Origin: Lachnospiraceae bacterium
GTDB taxonomy: Bacteria; Bacillota; Clostridia; Lachnospirales; Lachnospiraceae
Assembly (NCBI GenBank): GCA_024695225.1
Contig: JAILIO010000236.1
Coordinates: forward strand, 1 to 7,398
Direction of reading: 5' to 3'
DNA: 7,398 nt
Shown here: positions 1-6,052 of the stretch, piece by piece
How the letters are laid out: the number at the start of each line of letters is the position of its first letter
Numbering within the stretch: position 1 is the first letter of the stretch
Program-made: the position numbers and the translations under genes
The notes under the pieces: generated by a model
The model's database searches: none
What the model was told of the DNA's origin: nothing
What the model saw: only the letters and a program-made list of their open reading frames with translations

Positions 1-94
1 CCGGATCATCACCCGGCATCACCTGATCTCATACGGCATCACAGAGCAGCATATAACATCACCCGGCATCTTCCGGCGCAACCAGGCATCACCC
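1..94. repeat. Degenerate tandem repeat, 10-bp unit
   Basis: Read in steps of ten from base 1, the sequence is about nine or ten copies of a unit with plus-strand consensus ACCCGGCATC (minus strand GATGCCGGGT). Units at 11-20 and 61-70 match all ten positions, the one at 81-90 matches nine, the one at 31-40 eight, and the others five or six. The CATC core is in the same phase at 7, 17, 37, 57, 67 and 87. The array starts right after the stop codon of the glycosyltransferase gene and runs off the window edge, so its full length is unknown. No minus-strand frame stays open through it. Its function is not known; it could be a decayed minisatellite or a series of sites on one face of the helix. 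Confidence 0.75.
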
Positions 95-98
95 TCTC

Positions 99-1244
99 TC
101 AGTCTCCCAGGACCTTCGGCAGAAGCACATCGTAGGAAAACATCCGGGCTGCAGCTTCGTGTCCTGCCCGGGCGATCTCTTCCCTCTCGCTGTCATGGGA
201 GAGATAATATGCCATCCTGTCCAGCATATCCTCAGCGCTGTCAAACCACACGATCTCCCTTCCGTTCTCAAAATATTCCGCCATCTCCTGCTGGAAATTG
301 GTGAGGCAGAACCCTCCTGCCCCCATGATGTCCACCACCCTTAAAGGTATGCCGGTGAGGATGCTCCGAAGGGTTATGTTCAGATTTATCCTGCTTTCCG
401 AGAATACCCTGGGCATTCCCCTCATATAATCCACAGTGCCCATATATCTCACAGGCATCTTCCCGTCTAACTTTGAACCGGAATAGAGATCCAGATTAAA
501 CTTCTCGCCGGCCAGGGTGAGCAGTCTTTTCCTCTCATTTTCCGTAACCTTTTTCCTTACCATGTTCATGAATATCCTGTTCCTGGCGTTTCTGAACCCC
601 GGTCCCAGGTCTGCTTTCACATACTTTCCCATCTCATCACAGAAACTGTCTGTCATGACAAAGGGCAGAAGATCCACTCCATATACACGTTCCTGCGCAT
701 CTATCACGCCGTCCAGCATACCCTTGATAAAATCAGGCAGGTATCCGATCTGATCGTAAAAATTGTACTCACCCGTGTAAAGGGATCCGACAAATGAGAT
801 CTCGTGACTGTAACTGCTCCTGTTTCCCGAAAGCATTGCATCCAGTCTCTTCACATTAACCGGCAGCGGCATGTATTCCACCCTTTCAAAACCTTCGCTT
901 ATATAGTGGGCTGCCAGGGCATAGTCAAATACGAACACCCTGTTCACCGGATTCCTCAGGGTTTCTGACTCAAGGGGCAGGTGAGGCGAATCGTAAACCC
1001 AGGAGATATAGGGCATTTTGTGGTCGAGAGCGCTTACAGACAAAAGAGGAAAATAATCAAAAGAAAAGATGATATCGTATCCTTCCTTTCTCAGTTTTTT
1101 GTCCAGGGTCTCCAGAAAAACCGGGTCGGATGCATAATTTCCCATAGTCATGCTCCACACATGAACACTGTGACCCAGCCTTTCCATGGTTTCCACACAG
1201 TCGTCCCTGCTGTTTTCCCCCCAATGATAATACAGTATCTTCAT
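99..1244 (-). CDS. CgeB/DUF3880-like glycosyltransferase
   Basis: A 381-residue protein resembling the CgeB/DUF3880 group of GT-B glycosyltransferases, which are expected to move a sugar from a nucleotide-sugar to an acceptor in the cytoplasm. The N-terminal half (about 1-135) starts with a Rossmann-like strand (MKILYYHWGEN) and has the SWVYDSPH segment at 81-88. The C-terminal half carries the part most typical of the family at about 284-340: SRINLNI, then GIPLRVVDIMGAGGFCLTN, then a YFENGREIVWF segment, where the donor sugar nucleotide would bind. No signal peptide or membrane segment is visible. Its ATG overlaps the stop of the HD-domain gene as ATGA, with a GGAG about ten bases upstream, so translation is probably coupled. 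The acceptor is unknown. In flagellated clostridia such enzymes occur near flagellar genes, and a flagellin-like gene lies 1.2 kb upstream, but flagellin glycosylation here is only an inference. Confidence 0.8.
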   Translation of the reverse strand: MKILYYHWGENSRDDCVETMERLGHSVHVWSMTMGNYASDPVFLETLDKKLRKEGYDIIFSFDYFPLLSVSALDHKMPYISWVYDSPHLPLESETLRNPVNRVFVFDYALAAHYISEGFERVEYMPLPVNVKRLDAMLSGNRSSYSHEISFVGSLYTGEYNFYDQIGYLPDFIKGMLDGVIDAQERVYGVDLLPFVMTDSFCDEMGKYVKADLGPGFRNARNRIFMNMVRKKVTENERKRLLTLAGEKFNLDLYSGSKLDGKMPVRYMGTVDYMRGMPRVFSESRINLNITLRSILTGIPLRVVDIMGAGGFCLTNFQQEMAEYFENGREIVWFDSAEDMLDRMAYYLSHDSEREEIARAGHEAAARMFSYDVLLPKVLGD

Positions 1245-2020
1245 CTGCTGTGGCTCTCCATCCAGCCCCTTATCTCTGATGTGATCTTTTCCAGTTCCCT
1301 GTTGGTGTCCGGATCCTCCGTCCTGAATCCCATGAGCTGCTCCAGATACCCCTGTTCAATGGTTATCCTGTAACTCACAGGATACACCAGCCCGTAGGCC
1401 AGGGACATATGGCCCACTATGACGTCAAGGGGTGTCTTTCTTATGGCCTTCAACACGGTTATATGGCTGTTGCTGGCCTCTGTCACCTCAGGGGTGAGCT
1501 TTGAAGTTCTCAACAGTTCGTCTGTGGTATTGTATATAACAGGCAGCGGGAATTCTGTATTAACCCGGAATATGTCCACCTTGTCCGCATCCCTGAGTAT
1601 GGTGGAAAATAAATACTCCCTCTCAGTCAGATCCTCCGGCAGTTCAAAGATATTGTGCATCCTTATGGCTGTCTCTATGAGATCCTTTTCCTCAGCGGTC
1701 CCTTTGAAAAACCGGTCGATCAGACCTTCCTTAAAGAGGAGATCTGCGCCAAATTCCGCGTGATCTATGGAATCCGCATCGCTGAAGGTATTGTATCTCC
1801 GAAGCTGCTCAAATCTCCCTATGTCGTGCAATACCCCGATAAGCCAAGCGAGATCCACATCCTCCCCGGAGAGTCCTATGTCCTCAGCGATCCTGTGGGA
1901 CAGACCGGCCACGCGATAAGTGTGTCCCGCCTTAAGCCTTATCTTGTCGTCTGTCATATCGTAGGGTTCTATATACTCATTAAAAGCCCGGGTCACCTCC
2001 GGACGGTCTATCTCAATCAT
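1241..2020 (-). CDS. HD-domain metal-dependent phosphohydrolase
   Basis: A 259-residue protein with an HD-superfamily domain. The metal-ligand motifs appear in order: His33 (KAGHTYRVA), His65-Asp66 (VLHDIGRF), His87 (SIDHAEFG), His122 (IRMHNIF) and Asp144/Asp146 (RDADKVD). This is the layout of a divalent-metal phosphohydrolase acting on nucleotides or other phosphate esters. The substrate cannot be read from the sequence. The C-terminal 100 residues, including GHMSLAYGL, look like a helical extension of the same fold. No partner domain (GGDEF, PAS, RelA) is present, so a role in cyclic-dinucleotide or ppGpp breakdown is not supported. The start follows a purine-rich GGGAAGGGAAGGAAG run whose last G abuts the ATG, giving a tight but usable ribosome binding site. 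It is the first gene of a two-gene unit with the glycosyltransferase, overlapping it by four bases. Confidence 0.85.
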   Translation of the reverse strand: MIEIDRPEVTRAFNEYIEPYDMTDDKIRLKAGHTYRVAGLSHRIAEDIGLSGEDVDLAWLIGVLHDIGRFEQLRRYNTFSDADSIDHAEFGADLLFKEGLIDRFFKGTAEEKDLIETAIRMHNIFELPEDLTEREYLFSTILRDADKVDIFRVNTEFPLPVIYNTTDELLRTSKLTPEVTEASNSHITVLKAIRKTPLDVIVGHMSLAYGLVYPVSYRITIEQGYLEQLMGFRTEDPDTNRELEKITSEIRGWMESHSR

Positions 2021-2070
2021 CTTCCTTCCCTTCCCTGCATAAAAAATATGGACGGTTCCTCAGTCAAACA

Positions 2071-2091
2071 GAAGTATTATAACTATACTTC
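2071..2091. repeat. Perfect inverted repeat over promoter (operator candidate)
   Basis: Arms GAAGTAT (2071-2077) and ATACTTC (2085-2091) are perfect reverse complements with a 7-bp AT-rich centre. The left arm overlaps the -10 hexamer of the promoter for the HD gene. Its position and symmetry suit a repressor operator, but no regulator gene is visible nearby. It could also be chance, since the region is AT-rich. Confidence 0.45.
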
Positions 2092-2104
2092 AGAGTAAAA
2101 TAAA
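2076..2104 (-). promoter_or_regulatory. Probable sigma-A promoter of the HD/glycosyltransferase pair
   Basis: On the minus strand there is a perfect -10 (TATAAT, 2076-2081) preceded, at 17 bp, by a poor -35 (TTTATT, 2099-2104). The predicted start near 2069 gives a leader of about 50 nt. A second overlapping candidate is TTGACT (2062-2067) with TTTTAT (2039-2044), also 17 bp apart, which would leave only a very short leader. The position just downstream of the tRNA terminator supports a new transcription unit here. Confidence 0.5.
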
Positions 2105-2160
2105 GATTTGACAGCTACAGTCCCGGTTTCCTCCATCCCTTTGCATCTGTGTTCAGGCAT

Positions 2161-2187
2161 AAAAAAAAGCCTGTATACACAGGCTTT
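2161..2187 (-). terminator. Intrinsic terminator of tRNA-Gly
   Basis: On the minus strand a perfect 9-bp stem (AAAGCCTGT pairing with ACAGGCTTT) with a GTAT loop runs into a tract of eight T, starting about 6 bases after the tRNA 3' end. This is a textbook rho-independent terminator in the tRNA direction. In the other direction the stem is not followed by a T run. It separates the tRNA from the HD/glycosyltransferase unit. Confidence 0.92.
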
Positions 2188-2193
2188 CTTGAG

Positions 2194-2266
2194 AGCGACA
2201 GACGGGATTCGAACCCGCGGTCTCCACCTTGGCAAGGTGGCGCTTTACCAGCTAAGCTACTATCGC
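2194..2266 (-). tRNA. tRNA-Gly (anticodon GCC)
   Basis: A complete 73-nt cloverleaf reads on the minus strand. The acceptor stem is GCGATAG with CTGTCGC (one G-T pair) and a U discriminator, as usual for bacterial glycine tRNA. The D stem is GCTT/AAGC and contains AGCTGGTA. The anticodon stem CCACC/GGTGG holds loop TTGCCAA, so the anticodon is GCC, reading GGC and GGU. The T arm is GCGGG, loop TTCGAAT, then CCCGT. The CCA end is not encoded and must be added by nucleotidyltransferase. It has its own promoter and terminator, so it is a single-tRNA transcription unit. Confidence 0.96.
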
Positions 2267-2272
2267 ATATCA

Positions 2273-2296
2273 GGCGCCTGCGCTTCGCATCGCGCC
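2273..2296 (-). other. Stable hairpin in the tRNA-Gly 5' leader
   Basis: Between the predicted transcription start and the mature 5' end there is a GC-rich stem-loop. The outer arms are GGCGC/GCGCC (2273-2277 and 2292-2296) and the inner arms TGCG/CGCA (2279-2282 and 2286-2289) with a 3-nt loop. It lies six bases upstream of the RNase P cleavage site. It may influence leader processing; that is inference. Confidence 0.5.
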
Positions 2297-2306
2297 CGAC
2301 CGAATT

Positions 2307-2335
2307 ATGTTACTATACATTTTCTATTCTGTCAA
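2307..2335 (-). promoter_or_regulatory. Sigma-A promoter of tRNA-Gly
   Basis: On the minus strand there is a consensus -35 TTGACA (2330-2335), a 17-bp spacer, and -10 TAACAT (2307-2312, four of six matches to TATAAT). Transcription would start near 2300, about 34 nt before the mature tRNA. The perfect -35, ideal spacing and position make it convincing. Confidence 0.75.
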
Positions 2336-2396
2336 GCAGTAATTCCATCCCCGCCTGTCAGGGGCACCGCATCCTAAATGGATCACATGCCTCTGC

Positions 2397-2429
2397 AGCC
2401 TCAAGGCTTCAGCGCTGAACACATTCAGC
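2397..2429. repeat. Cluster of small overlapping hairpins
   Basis: In the spacer downstream of the flagellin-like gene there are three overlapping dyads. One is AGCC/GGCT around 2397-2408. The second is a perfect 12-bp palindrome TTCAGCGCTGAA (2408-2419). The third is GCTGAA (2414-2419) with TTCAGC (2424-2429) around a 4-nt loop. The central GCTGAA can pair with either flanking TTCAGC, so the two folds exclude each other. None is followed by a T tract in either direction, so this is not a standard terminator. It could help stabilise or end the flagellin-like mRNA. The remainder of 2336-2481 shows no gene. Confidence 0.4.
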
Positions 2430-2481
2430 AGATCATACACCACTGCACAAGACATCTCTGCATGTCAAAAGTCTCTCCGGA

Positions 2482-3150
2482 TCAGCCGATGGTGGTAAAT
2501 AAACCGTTAGCCCTCTTCTCCTGCTCCACCTGTCTCTTGTGCTGAAGCTCTGCCCTGTATCTTTCAAGGGCCGTCTCTTTCTTCCAGTTGACTGATGCCT
2601 CACCCATCTCTGTATCGGAAATGGTGCTGAGGGACGCCGTTGTATTTATCTGGGAGATCCCACTGTTGTTGATCCTGTGGCTGAGGGCATTATAGTGCGC
2701 TCCGTTCACCGCTCTGGCAAACCCCACAGACGCTGCCATGGCATCTGTGCTTGAGAAATCCACGGTGCCATCGGCTATGACCTGTTTCTCATTGAACACT
2801 GTCTCCGCCTGAAGGGCCTCGGCCCCACCGGTCAGGGCTTCTGCTTCCGCTGTCAGAGCCGCCATGTCATCGGAATCAAAAAGCTCATTTCCCTGACGGA
2901 CCTCATTTGCCGTAAGATCGGAAATATAAGAGTTCATCCCTGCATAAGCCGCATCAGCCACATTTGACATGGCCTGGCTCATCTTGTAACTCTGTTCCCT
3001 GGCCTGCTCTTCCCTTATCTGGGTCTCCATCTTCTGAGAGATAGCAAGCCCCGCCGCATCATCCTTTGCTGAATTTATCTTCTTCCCACTGGAAAGCTGC
3101 TGATAATATTTGGAAGAATCAGATATCCTGCTTATCCCTGAGATCGCCAT
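2482..3150 (-). CDS. Compact divergent flagellin-like protein
   Basis: A 222-residue protein, short for a flagellin (commonly about 270-500). The N-terminal segment is unmistakable: LSSGKKINSAKDDAAGLAIS (19-38), then METQIRE. Residues about 89-128 match the second conserved stretch of N-terminal domain D1 (NELF-DSDDMAAL-TAEAEAL ... VFNEKQVIADG, compare NGTLSDDDRAAL ... FNGKKLLDG). Residues 156-190 follow the C-terminal D1 pattern (LSHRINN ... ISDTEMGEASVNW, compare LEHTINN ... IRDTDMAKEMVNF). The two parts are joined by about 25 residues, so there are no D2/D3 outer domains. The last 32 residues, where normal flagellins have a hydrophobic polymerisation helix, are highly charged (ERYRAELQHKRQVEQEKR) and end GLFTTIG. 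Flagellins are exported by the flagellar type III system without a cleaved signal peptide, and none is seen. It is a flagellin paralogue that may be a minor filament component, a junction-like protein or non-polymerising. Confidence 0.85.
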   Translation of the reverse strand: MAISGISRISDSSKYYQQLSSGKKINSAKDDAAGLAISQKMETQIREEQAREQSYKMSQAMSNVADAAYAGMNSYISDLTANEVRQGNELFDSDDMAALTAEAEALTGGAEALQAETVFNEKQVIADGTVDFSSTDAMAASVGFARAVNGAHYNALSHRINNSGISQINTTASLSTISDTEMGEASVNWKKETALERYRAELQHKRQVEQEKRANGLFTTIG

Positions 3151-3158
3151 AAATACCG

Positions 3159-3165
3159 CCTCCTT
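3159..3165 (-). promoter_or_regulatory. Strong ribosome binding site of the flagellin-like gene
   Basis: On the minus strand AAGGAGG lies 8 bases before the ATG at 3150. It is the best Shine-Dalgarno sequence in the window. It fixes the start and suggests high translation, as expected of a structural protein. Confidence 0.85.
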
Positions 3166-3200
3166 CTAAACTCTTTTCCGGCTCCCCTAAAGGATCCGTC

Positions 3201-3208
3201 TCATCGGC
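3201..3208 (-). promoter_or_regulatory. Sigma-28-like -10 element (tentative)
   Basis: On the minus strand GCCGATGA matches six of the eight positions of the GCCGATAA/GCCGATAT -10 used by flagellar sigma factors (FliA/SigD). It would start transcription about 45 nt before the flagellin-like ATG. At the expected distance upstream the sequence is TTGT, not TAAA, so the -35 is not matched. The call rests on the -10 and the identity of the gene. Confidence 0.35.
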
Positions 3209-3254
3209 TTCCATGCCCTAAATACAATGATTCATTTAAATCATAACATTATCA

Positions 3255-4700
3255 TCACAGGTTGTGAAGTAATTTAACAAAAAATTCATAAACTCTTTTA
3301 ACGGATGAAACCGACATCCTCTCCTTCGGGGTGTGGATGTCATAGAGATCGGGCCCCACGGACACTGCATCCAGATCCGGCAGTTTCTCCATAAGGATAC
3401 CGCACTCAAGTCCCGCATGCACTTCCGTAAATAAAGGTTCCTTCCCCGTAAGTTCCGTGTATGTGTCCAGTATCAGATCCTGAAGAGGTGAAGACTCCTT
3501 TTTCTCCCAGGGTGAATAATAACCTGAGAGATTGAATTCAGCTCCGACCTTCCCTGACATCTCCCGGACCCTGTCCACAAGGGCCTTAAGTTCAGAGTCC
3601 TTCTGGCTTCTGGCAAAACTCTTAAGGGAGAGTGTGTCATCCGAAGCCTTAAGACTGCATATACCAAGGTTCAGTGAAGTTTCGGGCATATCTGCGCCCA
3701 TCTTAAGGACCCCGTTTGGAATTGAGGAGAGAATATCCAGTGTACGGTCAGATGATCCTCTGTCGAGAGGTCTGTCCTTGTCTGCAGCTCTGTATGCAAA
3801 TGAAAAGCACATGTCCTTTTCTGTATCCCGGTACTCTTTTTTGATCTCTTCAGAGAGAACACCGAGTCGTTCCATAAGTTCATCCCTGCTTTCACCGGAG
3901 GCCCACACAGATGCCCTGCAGGAACCGGGGATCACATTGTCTTTATTTCCGCCGACAATGGATATAAATCTTATGTCAACCTCTTTCGAAACCTTTGCAA
4001 GAAGTGTCCCAAGGCTGATAACTGCATTGGCTCTGCCTTTATCTATATCATTCCCGGAGTGTCCGCTCAAAAGTCCGGAAAGAGTTATGTCAACCACTGC
4101 TCCTTCTGTCACCTCTGTCCTGGACACAGGCAGGGCTATATCCATCAACGCTCCCCCCGCGCATCCTGTTATCACGATCCCCTCGTCTTCGGAATCGATG
4201 TTTATAAGCCTGCGCCCTTTTAGCATCGAAAGGTCTATACCGTTTGCGCCCTCCAAACCCGTCTCTTCAGACACGGTGCAGACAAATTCGATCCTGGGGA
4301 AAGACGATTCTTTCATAAAAAGAAATGACAGCGCATAGCAAACAGCCACGCCGTCATCGCCACCGAGGGTAGTGCCCTTTGCCCTAAGCATGTCGCCCTC
4401 AAGCAAAAGGTCAAGTCCTTCCTTTTCCATATCCTTTTCGACCCCGGGATCCTTCTCACAGACCATATCCATGTGTCCCTGCAGGATCACAGGTTCCCTG
4501 TCTTCCTTCCCCGGGTCTGCCTCCCTTATGATCACCACATTTCCAAGGGAGTCCATATGATGCTCAAGACCGTGCTCTTCTGCCAGGTCCATGAGCCACT
4601 GCCCCACAGCCTCTTCATGTCCCGACGGCCTGGGGATCTTTGAAAGCTCTTCAAAATATCCAAAAAAATCCCGGGGTTCAAGCTCCGATATCTTTGACAT
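3255..4700 (-). CDS. pepD: Aminoacyl-histidine dipeptidase (peptidase M20)
   Basis: A 481-residue cytoplasmic zinc metallopeptidase of the PepD type, close to the 485 residues of the E. coli enzyme, which cleaves Xaa-His and other dipeptides. The metal and catalytic residues can be placed. LQGHMDMVCE gives His76 and catalytic Asp78; TLGGDDGVAV gives the bridging Asp115. SEETGLEGA gives the general base Glu145 and ligand Glu146; INIDSEDEG gives Asp169; and YDIHTPKERM near the C-terminus gives His456. The dimerisation lid domain occupies roughly 190-400 (SGLLSGHSGNDI, GGNKDNVIPGS). All key residues are intact, so it should be active. The gene starts 29 bp after the aspartate kinase stop, with TGAGGA a few bases before the ATG. 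It is probably the last gene of the amino-acid operon, supplying amino acids from peptides. Confidence 0.93.
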   Translation of the reverse strand: MSKISELEPRDFFGYFEELSKIPRPSGHEEAVGQWLMDLAEEHGLEHHMDSLGNVVIIREADPGKEDREPVILQGHMDMVCEKDPGVEKDMEKEGLDLLLEGDMLRAKGTTLGGDDGVAVCYALSFLFMKESSFPRIEFVCTVSEETGLEGANGIDLSMLKGRRLINIDSEDEGIVITGCAGGALMDIALPVSRTEVTEGAVVDITLSGLLSGHSGNDIDKGRANAVISLGTLLAKVSKEVDIRFISIVGGNKDNVIPGSCRASVWASGESRDELMERLGVLSEEIKKEYRDTEKDMCFSFAYRAADKDRPLDRGSSDRTLDILSSIPNGVLKMGADMPETSLNLGICSLKASDDTLSLKSFARSQKDSELKALVDRVREMSGKVGAEFNLSGYYSPWEKKESSPLQDLILDTYTELTGKEPLFTEVHAGLECGILMEKLPDLDAVSVGPDLYDIHTPKERMSVSSVKRVYEFFVKLLHNL

Positions 4701-4729
4701 TTTTCCTCATTTCCAACTGCTTCCTGTGA

Positions 4730-6052
4730 TCAGATCCTCGTCATCACAAATATGTCATAGATAGCGCGGATAGCAGCTTCAAAATCATCGTTTTTTACGC
4801 CGATTATGATGTTCAGCTCAGAAGAACCCTGGTCGATCATCTTTACATTTACGCTGGCGTGAGCAAGGGCTGAGAATATCCTGCCCGCAGTTCCTCTTGT
4901 GGACTTCATGCCACGTCCCACAACCGCTATGAGAGCCAGATCTGATTCTATCTCAATGGAATCCGGGTCCGCCAGCCTGTGGATCTCAGCCACAACCCTC
5001 TGTTCGTGACTCATAAACTCGCTCTGGTGCACGAAAACCGTCATGGTATCTATTCCGGAAGGCATATGTTCAAAATTTATCCCGTTGTCTTCAAAGGCCT
5101 GGAGCACTCTCCTTCCGAAACCAACCTCGGAATTCATAAGGTCCTTGTCCACATTCACTGCACAGAACCCCTTCTTTCCGGCGATGCCGGTTATGATGTA
5201 CTCCGACTTCTGACAAGTGCTCTCAACGATCCATGTGCCGGGATTTGAAGGATCATTGGTATTCCTGATGTTAACGGGAATCCCCTCCCTGCGGACCGGG
5301 AACACCGCCTCTTCATGGAGAACCCCTGCCCCCATATATGAAAGCTCCCTGAGTTCCCTGTATGTGATGGTGTCGATCCTGACTGGATTGTCTATTATAT
5401 TGGGGTCTGCCACGAGGAATCCGGAGACATCGGTCCAGTTCTCGTAAACATCCGCCATCACGGCCCTGGATACGATGGAACCGGTGATATCGGAACCGCC
5501 CCTTGAAAAGGTGTGAACTGTGCCATCCGGAAGAGAGCCGTAGAAACCGGGGATCACAGCCCCTTCCTTAAGGGGTTTGAGCTTTGCCCTGGCTGTGTCA
5601 TTGGTCCTCTCGGAATCAAAATTGCCCTTTTCATCAAAGAGTATGATCTCAGCCGCATCCACGAAGGGTCTCTTGAGGACCGCTGCCATTATAACGGAAT
5701 TCAGATATTCGCCTCTGGAAGCCGCGTAGTCCCCGCCCTTTTTCAGCCGGAAATTCGTATCGATAGCCTGAAATTCAGAATCCAGATCCACTTTTACCTT
5801 GAGTCCCTTTACGATCTCGTCATAACGGGCTCTGATGGCGTCCAGCGCCTTTGTGTAATCCCTGTCGTCCTCCGCCAGGGCATAACACCTGTAAAGCATA
5901 TCGGTGACCTTGGTGTCGCCCTTGAATCTCTTTCCGGGGGCTGAGGGCACCACAAACAATCTTTCCTTTTCACTCTTCACTATGTCAGCAGCTTTTTTGA
6001 ACTGCGCGGCATCGGCCAGGGAACTCCCGCCGAATTTAACTGTTTTAATCAT
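4730..6052 (-). CDS. lysC: Aspartate kinase
   Basis: A 440-residue aspartokinase of the clostridial monofunctional type, phosphorylating L-aspartate with ATP in the first step toward lysine, threonine and methionine. The N-terminal VKFGGSSLADA motif (Lys6, Gly8, Gly9, Ser10) binds ATP and aspartate. The RGEYLNS segment gives Glu115, SRGGSDITG (183-191) forms the phosphate loop, and WTDVSGFLVADP (206-217) is the usual nucleotide-binding stretch. Two C-terminal ACT repeats follow. One has MPSGIDTMTVFV at 330-341; the other starts near 372 and includes QGSSELNIIIGV at 408-419. The enzyme should therefore be feedback-regulated by lysine and/or threonine; which one cannot be read here. The ATG overlaps the hom stop by one base (TGATG), with GGAAG just upstream, implying coupled translation. 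The symbol is generic: pairing with hom suggests a threonine-branch isozyme, and thrA/thrD-like names are possible. Confidence 0.95.
   Translation of the reverse strand: MIKTVKFGGSSLADAAQFKKAADIVKSEKERLFVVPSAPGKRFKGDTKVTDMLYRCYALAEDDRDYTKALDAIRARYDEIVKGLKVKVDLDSEFQAIDTNFRLKKGGDYAASRGEYLNSVIMAAVLKRPFVDAAEIILFDEKGNFDSERTNDTARAKLKPLKEGAVIPGFYGSLPDGTVHTFSRGGSDITGSIVSRAVMADVYENWTDVSGFLVADPNIIDNPVRIDTITYRELRELSYMGAGVLHEEAVFPVRREGIPVNIRNTNDPSNPGTWIVESTCQKSEYIITGIAGKKGFCAVNVDKDLMNSEVGFGRRVLQAFEDNGINFEHMPSGIDTMTVFVHQSEFMSHEQRVVAEIHRLADPDSIEIESDLALIAVVGRGMKSTRGTAGRIFSALAHASVNVKMIDQGSSELNIIIGVKNDDFEAAIRAIYDIFVMTRI

Noticed and set aside
1..94. CRISPR array or REP/BIME element at the left edge
   Set aside because: The unit is only 10 bp with no distinct spacers and no strong dyad symmetry, so it is a plain tandem repeat.
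2041..2069. Attenuator-like hairpin with a T run (TATTTTTT) in the HD gene leader
   Set aside because: Only GAC/GTC and a short GG/CC could pair around a mismatched centre; the stem is too weak to support a terminator.
2108..2418. Two overlapping plus-strand reading frames of 89 codons, one containing RRDSNPRS, the other ATDGIRTRG
   Set aside because: These peptides are the well-known false translations of the antisense strand of a tRNA gene; the frames cover tRNA-Gly, its promoter and its terminator.
2336..2481. A small gene or small RNA in the spacer upstream of the tRNA promoter
   Set aside because: Short frames stop quickly on both strands and no promoter-terminator pair delimits a transcript; only the hairpin cluster is notable.
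3532..4338. A 268-codon plus-strand open frame
   Set aside because: It lies wholly antisense to pepD, whose frame keeps all metal ligands. The Ser/Pro-rich translation is a typical mirror of a coding strand and shows no domain.
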